Source: JALYNX01 sp044867525 (GTDB taxonomy: Bacteria; Actinomycetota; Acidimicrobiia; Spongiisociales; ZC4RG35). From it: DNA of 22,350 bases. This document shows, one piece after another, positions 14,786 through 22,099 of this stretch; within the stretch, counting starts at the first letter, position 1; the number at the start of each line of letters is the position of its first letter. Position numbers and translations under genes: made by a program. Location of the stretch: positions 1 through 22,350 of the forward strand of contig JBIOVB010000019.1 of the NCBI GenBank assembly GCA_044867525.1, written 5' to 3'. Below the pieces are notes generated by a model that did no database searches, was not told the origin of the DNA, and saw only the letters and a list, made by a program, of their open reading frames with translations.

Positions 14786-16228
14786 TCAGGCGTGCTTCAC
14801 CATCACGTGCTTGGTGATGGTGTAGTCGTGGACCGACTCCAATGACATGTCCTTGCCGAACCCTGACTGCTTGAAGCCGCCATGGGGGGCTTCGGAGACG
14901 AGCGGGATGTGGTCGTTGACCCACACCGTGCCGAACTCCAAGGCCGAAGCCATCCGCATCGCCCGCCCGATGTCCTTGGTCCATACCGAGGCGGCGAGGC
15001 CATAGAGGACGTCGTTGCCCAGCTCTACTCCTTGCTGCTCCCCTTCGAACGGGAGCACGACGAGCACCGGTCCGAAGACCTCCTGCTGAACGATCTCGGA
15101 CTTCTGGTCGGCGTCGACGATGACAGTGGGCGAGTAGTAGTAGCCCTTGTCCATCCCGTCGGGGATCCCGCCACCGATCACGACCCGGGCCCCCGACTCC
15201 TTGGCCCGCTCGACGAAGCCGCTCACCCGATCCCGCTGTGCTTCGGAGATCAGTGGGCCCATGAAGGTCTCCTCGTCGTTGGGGTCTCCGATCGTGGCTC
15301 CCTCGAAGGCCGACACAACTGCGTCGACGGTCTCGTCGAGACGTTCACGCTCGACATAGAGCCTCGTCGCCGCGGTGCAGTCCTGGCCCGTGTTGTAGAG
15401 AGCCCCGACCATGGCCGCCTCCGAGAGCGCGTCCAAGTCGGCGTCGTCGAAGACGATGAAAGGTGCTTTCCCTCCGAGCTCGAGGTGCACCCGCTTCAGG
15501 GTGTCGGCGGCGGTCTTCATGACCTTCTTGCCGGTGCCCGTTGACCCCGTGATGGACACCATTCGCAGCCCCGGGTGCTCGACCAGAGCCTGGCCGGCGT
15601 CGTTGCCCCCGGATATCACATTGAAGACACCGTCGGGGATCCCGGCCTCGGAAGCCAGCTCGCCGAGCATCAGCGCAGTCCGAGGGGTGCCCGGGGCGGG
15701 CTTCAGCACCGTGGTGCAGCCGGCGGCAAGAGCTGGACCCACCTTCCAGATCGCCATCAGGAGCGGGTAGTTCCAGGGTGCGATCTGGCCAACCGGGCCC
15801 ACCGGCTCCCGCCGCAGCATCGAGGTGTAGCCGGAGGCGAAGTCACCTGCCGCGGTCCCGGCGATATTCCTGGCGGCGGAGGCGAAGAATCTCAGGTTGT
15901 CGACACCGAAGGGGATGTCGGCGCCCAGTGCGACCTGGGCGTAGGGCTTGCCGGTGTCCTCGGACTCCACCCGGGCGAAATCCTCGGCTCGCTCCTCGAG
16001 CAGATCGGCGAGCTTGTGGATCACTCTGGCTCGCTCGCCGGGCGTCGCCCGAGACCATCGCCCATCGAAGTAGGCGCGGCTCGCCGACTGGACCGCGGTG
16101 TTCACGTCGTCCGACGAGGCATCGACTACCTCGTCGAATACCTCACCGGTGGCCGGGTTCTCCACTTTCAGCGGTGCCCCGCCATTGCTGGATGTCCACT
16201 TGCCATCGATCCAGAGGTCCCAAGCCAT
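14786..16228 (-). CDS. Aldehyde dehydrogenase, gamma-aminobutyraldehyde dehydrogenase (PatD/Prr) type
   Basis: A 480-residue NAD(P)-dependent aldehyde dehydrogenase of usual length. Catalytic residues: N153 in PWNYP, K176 in LKPAP, E250 in LELGGK and C284 in GQDCTA. The C-terminal segment VWVNDHIPLVSEAPHGGFKQ followed by SGFGKDMS closely resembles gamma-aminobutyraldehyde (1-pyrroline) dehydrogenases of the putrescine pathway, and betaine-aldehyde dehydrogenases are close relatives. It would oxidise the aminoaldehyde left after removal of one amino group from a diamine to the corresponding amino acid, such as GABA. The ATG has AGGAG 6 nt upstream. It begins 18 nt after the PotC-type permease stop, so it is the last gene of the importer 2 operon and should be expressed with uptake. 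Family certain, substrate likely but unproven. Confidence 0.88.
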   Translation of the reverse strand: MAWDLWIDGKWTSSNGGAPLKVENPATGEVFDEVVDASSDDVNTAVQSASRAYFDGRWSRATPGERARVIHKLADLLEERAEDFARVESEDTGKPYAQVALGADIPFGVDNLRFFASAARNIAGTAAGDFASGYTSMLRREPVGPVGQIAPWNYPLLMAIWKVGPALAAGCTTVLKPAPGTPRTALMLGELASEAGIPDGVFNVISGGNDAGQALVEHPGLRMVSITGSTGTGKKVMKTAADTLKRVHLELGGKAPFIVFDDADLDALSEAAMVGALYNTGQDCTAATRLYVERERLDETVDAVVSAFEGATIGDPNDEETFMGPLISEAQRDRVSGFVERAKESGARVVIGGGIPDGMDKGYYYSPTVIVDADQKSEIVQQEVFGPVLVVLPFEGEQQGVELGNDVLYGLAASVWTKDIGRAMRMASALEFGTVWVNDHIPLVSEAPHGGFKQSGFGKDMSLESVHDYTITKHVMVKHA

Positions 16229-16246
16229 GTGATGCTCCTGTTCTGC

Positions 16247-17035
16247 TCAGCTCTCCTCGGCCCGCTGCGCATAACGCTGGGCGAGGATGATCGGGATGAA
16301 CGTGATGACGATCACGAATACTGCCACCACGTTGGTGACTGGACGGTTCCGGGGCCGGACCAGCGAAGAGAAGATCCAGATCGGCAACGTCTGCTGATTC
16401 CCCGCCGTGAACGTGGTGACGATGATCTCGTCGAACGACAGGGCGAATGCCAGCATCCCCCCCACCACCATCGCCGGGGCCAGCTGGGGGAGGAGCACGT
16501 GTCGGAAGGTCTGCCAGCCTCGAGCCCCGAGGTCCATGGACGCTTCGAGGATGTTCGGTGAGGTGCGCCTCATCCGCGCGATCACGTTGTTGAAGGCGAC
16601 GGCGACACAAAACGTGGCGTGCCCGATCACGATGGTCCAGAACGAGAAGGAGAAATCGCCGAGGTTGATCGCGGAGCGCAGGGCGATCCCGGTGATGATC
16701 CCGGGAAGGGCGATGGGAAGGATGATGAACAGGCTGAGTGTGTTCTTGCCAAAGAAGTTGGTCCGCCATACGGCGGCCGCGGCCAGGGTCCCCACCACCA
16801 GGGCAACCAGGGTCGAGATCGCGGCCACGCGGAGAGAGAGGCTCAACGCCGCCCGAATATCCGAGTTCTGCCAGGCGACGCCGAACCAGTCCGTGGTGAA
16901 GCCTGGGGGCGGGAATTGGAAGCTCGCGGATTCGGTGGTGAACGCATAGAGGAACACGAAGAGAATCGGGACATGGAGATAGGCAAGGGTCAGCCCCGCC
17001 GCCACCTTCAATCCGAGGCTCGCCTTGGTCCTCAC
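16247..17035 (-). CDS. potC: ABC transporter permease, PotC type (importer 2)
   Basis: A 262-residue permease. The GTG at 17035 overlaps the TGA of the upstream PotB-type gene (GTGA), the same junction as in importer 1. Hydrophobic segments include LTLAYLHVPILFVFLYAF, VAAISTLVALVVGTLAAAAV, FIILPIALPGIITGIAL and VVAVFVIVITFIPIILAQ. The EAA loop is EASMDLGARGWQTFRHVLLP, followed by LAFALSFDEIIVTTFTAG, matching the PotC/PotI pattern with an Asp-Glu pair. Together with the PotB-type permease (17032-17964) it forms the channel of importer 2. It is followed by the aldehyde dehydrogenase gene. Length and motifs are normal for the family. Confidence 0.88.
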   Translation of the reverse strand: MRTKASLGLKVAAGLTLAYLHVPILFVFLYAFTTESASFQFPPPGFTTDWFGVAWQNSDIRAALSLSLRVAAISTLVALVVGTLAAAAVWRTNFFGKNTLSLFIILPIALPGIITGIALRSAINLGDFSFSFWTIVIGHATFCVAVAFNNVIARMRRTSPNILEASMDLGARGWQTFRHVLLPQLAPAMVVGGMLAFALSFDEIIVTTFTAGNQQTLPIWIFSSLVRPRNRPVTNVVAVFVIVITFIPIILAQRYAQRAEES

Positions 17036-17964
17036 AATGCCTCGAAAGCCCCGAAGCGGCGGGCAGCCGTCAGATAGATCGCCATGACGGCGATGGGGAT
17101 GAAAGAGAACGCCGCCGCGAGCGGGAGGTTGCCGGCCACGCCCTGATAGGAGTAGATGGCAAGCCCGATGAACGGACTGGAGTCGCCGATGATCGTCGGG
17201 ATGATGTAGTCCCCGAGCGTGAGTGAGAAGGTGAAGATCGAACCGGCAGCCACCCCGGGGATGGCCATTGGCCATGTCACCTTGCGGAAGGTGACCGCGG
17301 GGCGAGCTCCGAGGTCGGCAGACGCCTCGAGCAGTGAGCCGGGGACGCGCTCCAGCGAGGCATGGATGGGGAGGATCATGAAGGGCAGCCAGATGTAGAC
17401 GAACACCAGGAACTGGCCGAAGAGTGAGATCGACAGCGACGGTCCCCCGATCACCGGGGTCTCCAGGAGGAACTGGAGTGCACCACCCAGGCCCAGGCGT
17501 TCGACGAACCAGTTGATGATCCCGTCGGCGGCCAGGATCAACTTCCAGGAATACACCCTGACCAGGTACGACGACCACAGGGGGACGAGCACCGCCAGGA
17601 CCAGCAGCGCCTTGACCTGTTTGCGGGCGTAGCGGGCCATGTAGTAGGCAAGGGGAAAGGCGACGATCACCGAGGCCACAGTCACCGCCGTGGCCATTCC
17701 CACCGTGCGGACCATGACCGCGACGTTGGCGTCCGTGAACAGCTGCCTCCAGGAATCGAGAGTCAGGCTGTTCCCGATGGCCCCGCTGAAGCTATCCAGG
17801 GCGTAGAAGCTCTGGACCAGGAGGGCACCGAGGCTGCCTCCATAGACCCCGACTAACCAGATCACGGGGATCGCGAGCAGGAGCAGCACCTTCAGCCACG
17901 GGCGTCGGTGAAGGGCGGCTGCGATGCGATGGGTTAAGGGCGGTCGCTTGACTTCGCTGGTCAT
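17032..17964 (-). CDS. potB: ABC transporter permease, PotB type (importer 2)
   Basis: A 310-residue permease from the ATG at 17964 (MTSEVKRPPLTHRI). An alternative in-frame GTG at 18000 lies inside a strong hairpin and has no ribosome binding site. No clear Shine-Dalgarno precedes the chosen ATG either: the hairpin 17974-18008 ends 9 nt upstream. Membrane segments include VLLLLAIPVIWLVGVYGG, AVTVASVIVAFPLAYYMA and FGQFLVFVYIWLPFMILP. The EAA loop is EASADLGARPAVTFRKVTWP, followed by SLTLGDYIIPTIIGDSS, a PotB/PotH pattern. It overlaps the PotC-type gene by 4 nt. The upstream binding-protein gene ends 54 nt away, across the hairpin. Translation of this gene is therefore probably limited or conditional relative to the binding protein. 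Confidence 0.86.
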   Translation of the reverse strand: MTSEVKRPPLTHRIAAALHRRPWLKVLLLLAIPVIWLVGVYGGSLGALLVQSFYALDSFSGAIGNSLTLDSWRQLFTDANVAVMVRTVGMATAVTVASVIVAFPLAYYMARYARKQVKALLVLAVLVPLWSSYLVRVYSWKLILAADGIINWFVERLGLGGALQFLLETPVIGGPSLSISLFGQFLVFVYIWLPFMILPIHASLERVPGSLLEASADLGARPAVTFRKVTWPMAIPGVAAGSIFTFSLTLGDYIIPTIIGDSSPFIGLAIYSYQGVAGNLPLAAAFSFIPIAVMAIYLTAARRFGAFEAL

Positions 17965-17973
17965 CAGAGTGCG

Positions 17974-18008
17974 CGGACCGGGTGGCTCACTACGAGCCAC
18001 CCGGTCCG
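17974..18008 (-). terminator. Very strong hairpin between binding-protein and permease genes of importer 2
   Basis: A perfect 15-bp stem. Plus-strand arms are CGGACCGGGTGGCTC (17974-17988) and GAGCCACCCGGTCCG (17994-18008) with loop ACTAC. GCGC at 17971-17974 can also pair with GCGC at 18011-18014 as an alternative outer closure. It starts 11 nt after the binding-protein stop and ends 9 nt before the permease ATG. It may be an intra-operon partial terminator or a 3'-end stabiliser that raises binding protein over permease. No T-tract follows. Confidence 0.7.
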
Positions 18009-18018
18009 ATGCGCGGTA

Positions 18019-19206
18019 TCAGCGGCCGCCGATCACTGCCAGATAGTCGGTGGTCCACCGGTAGTAGGGGACGCAGGCCCCCGGATCCGCGGTCCCGTTG
18101 CAGTCGTCCGTCGGCGTCTTCCAGAACAGGATCTCGTCGAAGGACTCGCTTCCGTTGTTGGCGCAACCGTCGGGGCCGAGCAGGTCGTTGCCCTCGCAGG
18201 CTGCAGGAACCGCCGGCACGGTGCCGAACCAGGCCGCCAGGTCGCCCTGGAGCTTGGGATTCAACGACCACTCCATCCACATGTAGGCGCAGTTGGGATG
18301 AGGAGCGTTGGAGCTCATCATCGTCGTATCTGCCCATCCGGTCGCTCCTTCGACCGGCACCACCTTGTCGATCGGTGCTCCGCCCGCTTGGAGGACGTTG
18401 GTCTGGAATGGCCACGTCGAAGAGGCGGCGACACCCTCGTTGGTGAAGTCGTCGATCTGGATGAAGGCGTCGTGCCAATAACGGCCGACCAACTCCCGCT
18501 GTTGGCGAAGCAGGTCGAGCGATGCCTGATACTGGTCTTCATTGAGCTGGTAGGGGTCCTCGATCCCGAGATCGGGCTGGGTCGTGCTCAGGTAGAGAGC
18601 GGCGTCCGCGATATAGATCGGGCCGTCGTAGGCCTGGACCCGTCCTGCGTTCGACTCGCCGTCAGGCAGGGTCGTCTCTTCGAAGACCACGCTCCACGAG
18701 TCGGGCGGGGTGTCGCCGAACACCTCGGTGTTGTAGCCGAGGACGTTGAAGCCGGATGAGTAGGGGACCCCATAGTGCGCCCCGTCCACGGTGTGCCACT
18801 CTGCATCCTGAAGGCGGGGGTCAACGGTGTCCCAGCTCTCGATCAGGTCGATGTTCACCTCCTGAACGCTTCCACCTGCGATGAGCCGGAGGCTGGAGTC
18901 GCCCGAAGCCGTGACCAGGTCGTATTCATCGGCCCCGGTCATCAGCGCCACCATCTCGTCCGAGGTTCCGGCGACCTTGTTCTCGACGGCGCATCCGGTG
19001 TCGGCCTCGAACTGAGTCACCCAGTCAAAAGCGGCGTCGGTCTCCCCACGCTCGATGTACCCGGCCCAGGAAACGATGACGACACTTCCCTCGCCCTCAC
19101 CGACCTCGGTTGGCAAGTCTCCGCCTTCTTCGTCCCCTGCGCTCGTACACGCGGTCGCCAACAGTGCGATCGCCGTTATCAGGAGAATGAGCTTTCGTGA
19201 TCTCAT
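18019..19206 (-). CDS. potD: Substrate-binding lipoprotein, PotD/PotF-like (importer 2)
   Basis: A 395-residue protein with a classical Sec lipoprotein signal: MRSRKLILLITAIALLATAC, lipobox LATAC, C20. An acidic Gly/Glu linker follows, then VVIVSWAGYIERGETDAAFD. The family's usual NW-D/E-Y-I segment is replaced by SWAGYI. GVPYSSGFNVLGYNTEVFGD and DDFTNEGVAASSTWPFQTN are typical of polyamine-type binding proteins. Near the C-terminus two Cys pairs occur (ACEGNDLLGPDGCANN and DDCNGTADPGAC), likely extracellular disulfides. The ATG overlaps the stop of the ATPase gene (ATGA), so binding protein and ATPase are coupled. It differs from the importer 1 protein in export route and ligand-site sequence, suggesting a different amine. 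A strong hairpin follows its stop. Confidence 0.87.
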   Translation of the reverse strand: MRSRKLILLITAIALLATACTSAGDEEGGDLPTEVGEGEGSVVIVSWAGYIERGETDAAFDWVTQFEADTGCAVENKVAGTSDEMVALMTGADEYDLVTASGDSSLRLIAGGSVQEVNIDLIESWDTVDPRLQDAEWHTVDGAHYGVPYSSGFNVLGYNTEVFGDTPPDSWSVVFEETTLPDGESNAGRVQAYDGPIYIADAALYLSTTQPDLGIEDPYQLNEDQYQASLDLLRQQRELVGRYWHDAFIQIDDFTNEGVAASSTWPFQTNVLQAGGAPIDKVVPVEGATGWADTTMMSSNAPHPNCAYMWMEWSLNPKLQGDLAAWFGTVPAVPAACEGNDLLGPDGCANNGSESFDEILFWKTPTDDCNGTADPGACVPYYRWTTDYLAVIGGR

Positions 19207-20309
19207 TCGATGGTTTCCTCCTCTGCGGTGTTGTTCCCGGCCCCGGTCAGTGCCGGAGCCTTCTCATCCGGCTCTCCGTCCCGAGGGTTCTCCTCGAGCG
19301 GTCGGCACGAACTCTTCATCCATGTCAGCCTGACCGGCCTGCCGATCTGGCGCTGGGCGTCACTGTGATCCGTGGCGGTGTTCTGGGCCGCCACCTCGAT
19401 GATCGCTCCCCCGACATCGACCCGATACCTGGTGTACATGCCGAGGTAGACGGCTTCGGTGATGGTCCCGTCGACCGAGGCACGCTCCGCGGGGACGGGA
19501 GAAGCCGGCTCCTCGACGCTTATCTTCTCCGGCCGGACGGTGAACGGGGAGGTCGAGCCCATCACCTGCTGAGCCAGAGCACCGGACATCACATTGGAGG
19601 TGCCGACGAAGCCGGCGACGAACGCATTACGCGGGCTCTCGTACACGTCTGATGGGGTTCCCACCTGCTCCACCCTGCCGTGATTGAAGACCGCGAGCCG
19701 GTCGCTCATCGTCAGGGCCTCCTCCTGGTCATGAGTCACGTAGATGAAGGTGATGCCGACCTCTCGCTGCAGGGTCTTCAGCTCGAGCTGCATCGCTTGC
19801 CGGAGCTTGAGGTCGAGAGCGCCGAGAGGCTCGTCGAGCAAGAGGACGGAGGGGCGGTTGATCAATGCCCGTGCCAAGGCAACGCGTTGCCTCTGCCCTC
19901 CGGACAACTGGCTCGGCTTGCGAGCCGCGAAGCCGTCGAGATGGACCATTGCCAGGGCCCTGGCGGTCCGTTCCTGCCGCTCGGCGTCGCCGGCTTTTCG
20001 CACCATTGGCCCGTAGCCCACGTTCTCGGCCACGGTCATGTGGGGGAACAGGGCGTAGTCCTGGAACACGGTGTTCACGTCACGGTCGTAAGGCGGGATT
20101 CCGGTCACGTCGCGGCCAAGGAGCGAAACGCTCCCCGATGTCGGGATCTCGAATCCGGCGATCATCCGAAGACAGGTTGTCTTGCCGCTCCCTGAGGGGC
20201 CCAGCATGGAGAAGAACTCCCCGTCGGCGATGTCCAAGGTCACTCCATCGACCGCGGCGACTTCGCCGAAGAGCTTGGAGACGTTGTCGAGATGTACAGC
20301 ACTGGGCAC
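19203..20309 (-). CDS. potA: ABC transporter ATP-binding protein, spermidine/putrescine (PotA) type (importer 2)
   Basis: A 368-residue ATPase from the GTG at 20309 (PSAVHLDNVSKLFG). GAGG lies 8 nt upstream and TAGCCT (20335-20330) is a -10 candidate. An ATG at 20396 would lie inside the loop of the hairpin 20381-20413 and add an unconserved 29-residue leader. Walker A is GPSGSGKTT (37-45), signature LSGGQ (135-139), Walker B LLLDEP (156-161), and THDQEEALTMSDR carries the switch His. The TOBE region contains FTVRPEKISV. An acidic, probably disordered tail of about 35 residues follows TWMKSSCRPLEE, longer than usual. Its stop overlaps the start of the binding-protein gene. First gene of importer 2. 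It is 48% or more similar by eye to the ATPase at 3871 in motif regions, but no alignment was run. Confidence 0.88.
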   Translation of the reverse strand: MPSAVHLDNVSKLFGEVAAVDGVTLDIADGEFFSMLGPSGSGKTTCLRMIAGFEIPTSGSVSLLGRDVTGIPPYDRDVNTVFQDYALFPHMTVAENVGYGPMVRKAGDAERQERTARALAMVHLDGFAARKPSQLSGGQRQRVALARALINRPSVLLLDEPLGALDLKLRQAMQLELKTLQREVGITFIYVTHDQEEALTMSDRLAVFNHGRVEQVGTPSDVYESPRNAFVAGFVGTSNVMSGALAQQVMGSTSPFTVRPEKISVEEPASPVPAERASVDGTITEAVYLGMYTRYRVDVGGAIIEVAAQNTATDHSDAQRQIGRPVRLTWMKSSCRPLEENPRDGEPDEKAPALTGAGNNTAEEETIE

Positions 20310-20380
20310 GCGAGGAACCTCGGTCGCGGAGGCTATCGGTGACGGGCCCGCGACCACGCCCGGTTTCGCCGTGAGTTGGA

Positions 20381-20413
20381 ACAGGGGCCCCGCCATGAAG
20401 GCAAGGCCCCTGT
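20381..20413 (-). terminator. Hairpin downstream of the APC permease gene
   Basis: ACAGGGGCC (20381-20389) and GGCCCCTGT (20405-20413) form a perfect 9-bp GC-rich stem with a 15-nt loop. It lies 16 nt after the permease stop on the minus strand and before the ATPase gene. It probably separates the permease transcript from the importer 2 operon. No U-tract. Confidence 0.55.
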
Positions 20414-20428
20414 GTTCGGTTGCTGTGG

Positions 20429-21940
20429 TCAGCCTTCGGAGGTCTCTGCCACCGAGGTCGTCCCGTAACCTTCTTCCTCGGGGCGCCCGTGCTCGCCACG
20501 GGTCATAGCGAACTCTTCCTCGGGTGAGAGCACCAGCTTGTTTCGCCCGGATAGCCCAAAGTAGAGGAGGCCGAGGGCGAACCAGATGGCGACTCCATAG
20601 ACACCGGGGAGATAGGCATCGTTGAGGAACAAGGCCACCAGTGAGATCAGGGCGATCAGCCCGGCAACGGCCGCTCCGACGATGCCAACCGGGCTCCGAT
20701 AAGGACGCTCGATGTCGGGCATCTTGCTTCGCAGTCTGATGAAGGAGACCATCTGCATGAAGTAGGAGATCACCGCGCCAAACACCGCCATGCTGAGCAA
20801 GGCCGCTCCGGCGGTGCCTGCGGACTGGCTGTTGAGAAGCCAGGTCAGGCCGTACCCGACTACTCCACCAAGCAGCAATGCGACGTAGGGGGTCTTCCTC
20901 GTTCCATGGGTCACCGACATCCAATGCGGGAAATAGCCCGCACGGGACAGGGAGAAGATGTTCCTCCCGTAGGCGTAGATGATGGTGTGGAAGCTGGCGA
21001 TCAACCCGGTGAGGGCAAACAGCCCGAGGATGGCAGCACTGGTGTCGCTACCCAGGACAACCCGGAAGCCATCGAGCAGCGGTTCCCCGGCGGTCCTGAT
21101 CTCTTCGGCCCCGGTCACCCCGGTGTTGAGGAAGAGAACTCCGAACCCGGTGAGGACCAATGTCCACAGACCCCACATCGTGCCCCGAGGCACGTCGCGC
21201 TTCGGATCCATCGACTCCTCTGCGGCCAGGGGCAATTCCTCTATTGCCAGGTAGAACCAGATCGCAAACGGGAGGGCGGCAAAGATCCCGGCCACTCCAA
21301 AGGGGAGGAACGAGGTCCCGCCCTCATCGGCGGCGATGTTGCTCAGAAGGTCCGCATCAAAGTTGGGGATGGCAGCTATGAAGAACACCGCCAGCACCGC
21401 CAGCGAGATGACTGCGATCACCACCGAGAACCGCATCGTGGCTTCGATTCCGATGATGTTCAGCCCCACGAAGATTACGTAGAAGATCAGCCACCACCAG
21501 GGCTGGGCGATGTCGACGTTGAACAGCTCGGAGAACACCGGCTGGGCGTAGGCCCCCGCGAACCAAACCACCACCGCCGGGGTCACGACATACTCGATGT
21601 TTTCTGCGAGACCGGTGACGAAACCGCCCCAGGGACCCATCGAGGACCTGGCGAAGGAGTAGGCCCCACCGGTGTGGGGGAGAGCAGGCGACATCTCTGC
21701 GATCGAGTAGCAGAGCCCGATGTACATGATCGTGATCACGATGGTGGCGATGAGGAGGCCGCCGAAGCCACCGACATCGAGACCGAAGTTCCACCCCGAG
21801 AAGTCACCGGAGATGACCGCAGCCACTCCGAGAGCCCACAGCATCCAGACACCGGCGTGACGCTTCAGGCCCCTCTTCTCGAAGTAGCCCTGATCCACGT
21901 CCCGATAGGTGACCGAGCCGACCTTCTTTTCGGTCGACAT
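20429..21940 (-). CDS. APC-family permease, ethanolamine permease-like
   Basis: A 503-residue amino acid-polyamine-organocation transporter. The ATG at 21940 has GGAGG 8 nt upstream; the open frame continues to 22267 but runs across the promoter and into the divergent gene. The N-terminus, KRHAGVWMLWALGVAAVISG followed by DFSGWNFGLDVGGFGG, closely matches ethanolamine permeases of the APC superfamily. Other family segments are AEMSPALPHTGGAYSFARSS and YLAIEELPLAAEESMDPKRD. About 12 hydrophobic segments are present. It should import ethanolamine or a related small amine by proton symport. The hydrophilic C-terminal tail after LSGRNKLVLSPEEEF is cytoplasmic. Operator D (22017-22032) lies between it and a glutamine-synthetase-like gene, a pairing that supports an amine substrate; a true amino-acid substrate remains possible. 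Confidence 0.87.
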   Translation of the reverse strand: MSTEKKVGSVTYRDVDQGYFEKRGLKRHAGVWMLWALGVAAVISGDFSGWNFGLDVGGFGGLLIATIVITIMYIGLCYSIAEMSPALPHTGGAYSFARSSMGPWGGFVTGLAENIEYVVTPAVVVWFAGAYAQPVFSELFNVDIAQPWWWLIFYVIFVGLNIIGIEATMRFSVVIAVISLAVLAVFFIAAIPNFDADLLSNIAADEGGTSFLPFGVAGIFAALPFAIWFYLAIEELPLAAEESMDPKRDVPRGTMWGLWTLVLTGFGVLFLNTGVTGAEEIRTAGEPLLDGFRVVLGSDTSAAILGLFALTGLIASFHTIIYAYGRNIFSLSRAGYFPHWMSVTHGTRKTPYVALLLGGVVGYGLTWLLNSQSAGTAGAALLSMAVFGAVISYFMQMVSFIRLRSKMPDIERPYRSPVGIVGAAVAGLIALISLVALFLNDAYLPGVYGVAIWFALGLLYFGLSGRNKLVLSPEEEFAMTRGEHGRPEEEGYGTTSVAETSEG

Positions 21941-22016
21941 GTGACGTACCTCCCTTCGGTTACCGGTCGAGATTAGGAACGGCGCCCCGTGCGGTGTCGC
22001 CGCCATCGCCCTATTT

Positions 22017-22032
22017 CTGAACCCCGGTTCAG
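22017..22032. promoter_or_regulatory. CTGAAC-type operator between permease and glutamine-synthetase-like gene (site D)
   Basis: CTGAACCCCGGTTCAG has perfect 7-bp inverted arms, CTGAACC and GGTTCAG, around CC. This is the most symmetric of the four related sites (others at 2441, 9941 and 10641). It lies about 77 bp upstream of the permease ATG and 68 bp upstream of the plus-strand ATG. TACTCT (22057-22062) is a possible plus-strand -10 box. Confidence 0.6.
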
Positions 22033-22099
22033 GGGCCTCGGGAGTCGGCGATTGCCTACTCTCTGCTCCAGTCCGAGGCGCTACCAGGAGCGAGATCGT

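Noticed and set aside
15575..16561. 328-codon open frame opposite the aldehyde dehydrogenase and permease
   Set aside because: It spans two real genes on the other strand, crosses their junction and shows no family motif; a GC-rich shadow frame.
17036..17578. Long open frame upstream of the importer 2 PotC-type permease
   Set aside because: Again an antisense-like shadow of the PotB-type gene in another frame; the start is set by the GTGA overlap at 17035.
18842..18860. CTGAAC half-site within the importer 2 binding-protein gene
   Set aside because: Only one half matches (CCTGAACGCTTCC); no inverted partner at the right spacing and it is in coding sequence, so it is not counted as a fifth operator.
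20906..21976. 356-codon open frame opposite the APC permease
   Set aside because: Low-complexity, charged composition typical of the antisense frame of GC-rich membrane-protein genes; no recognisable domain and no ribosome binding site.
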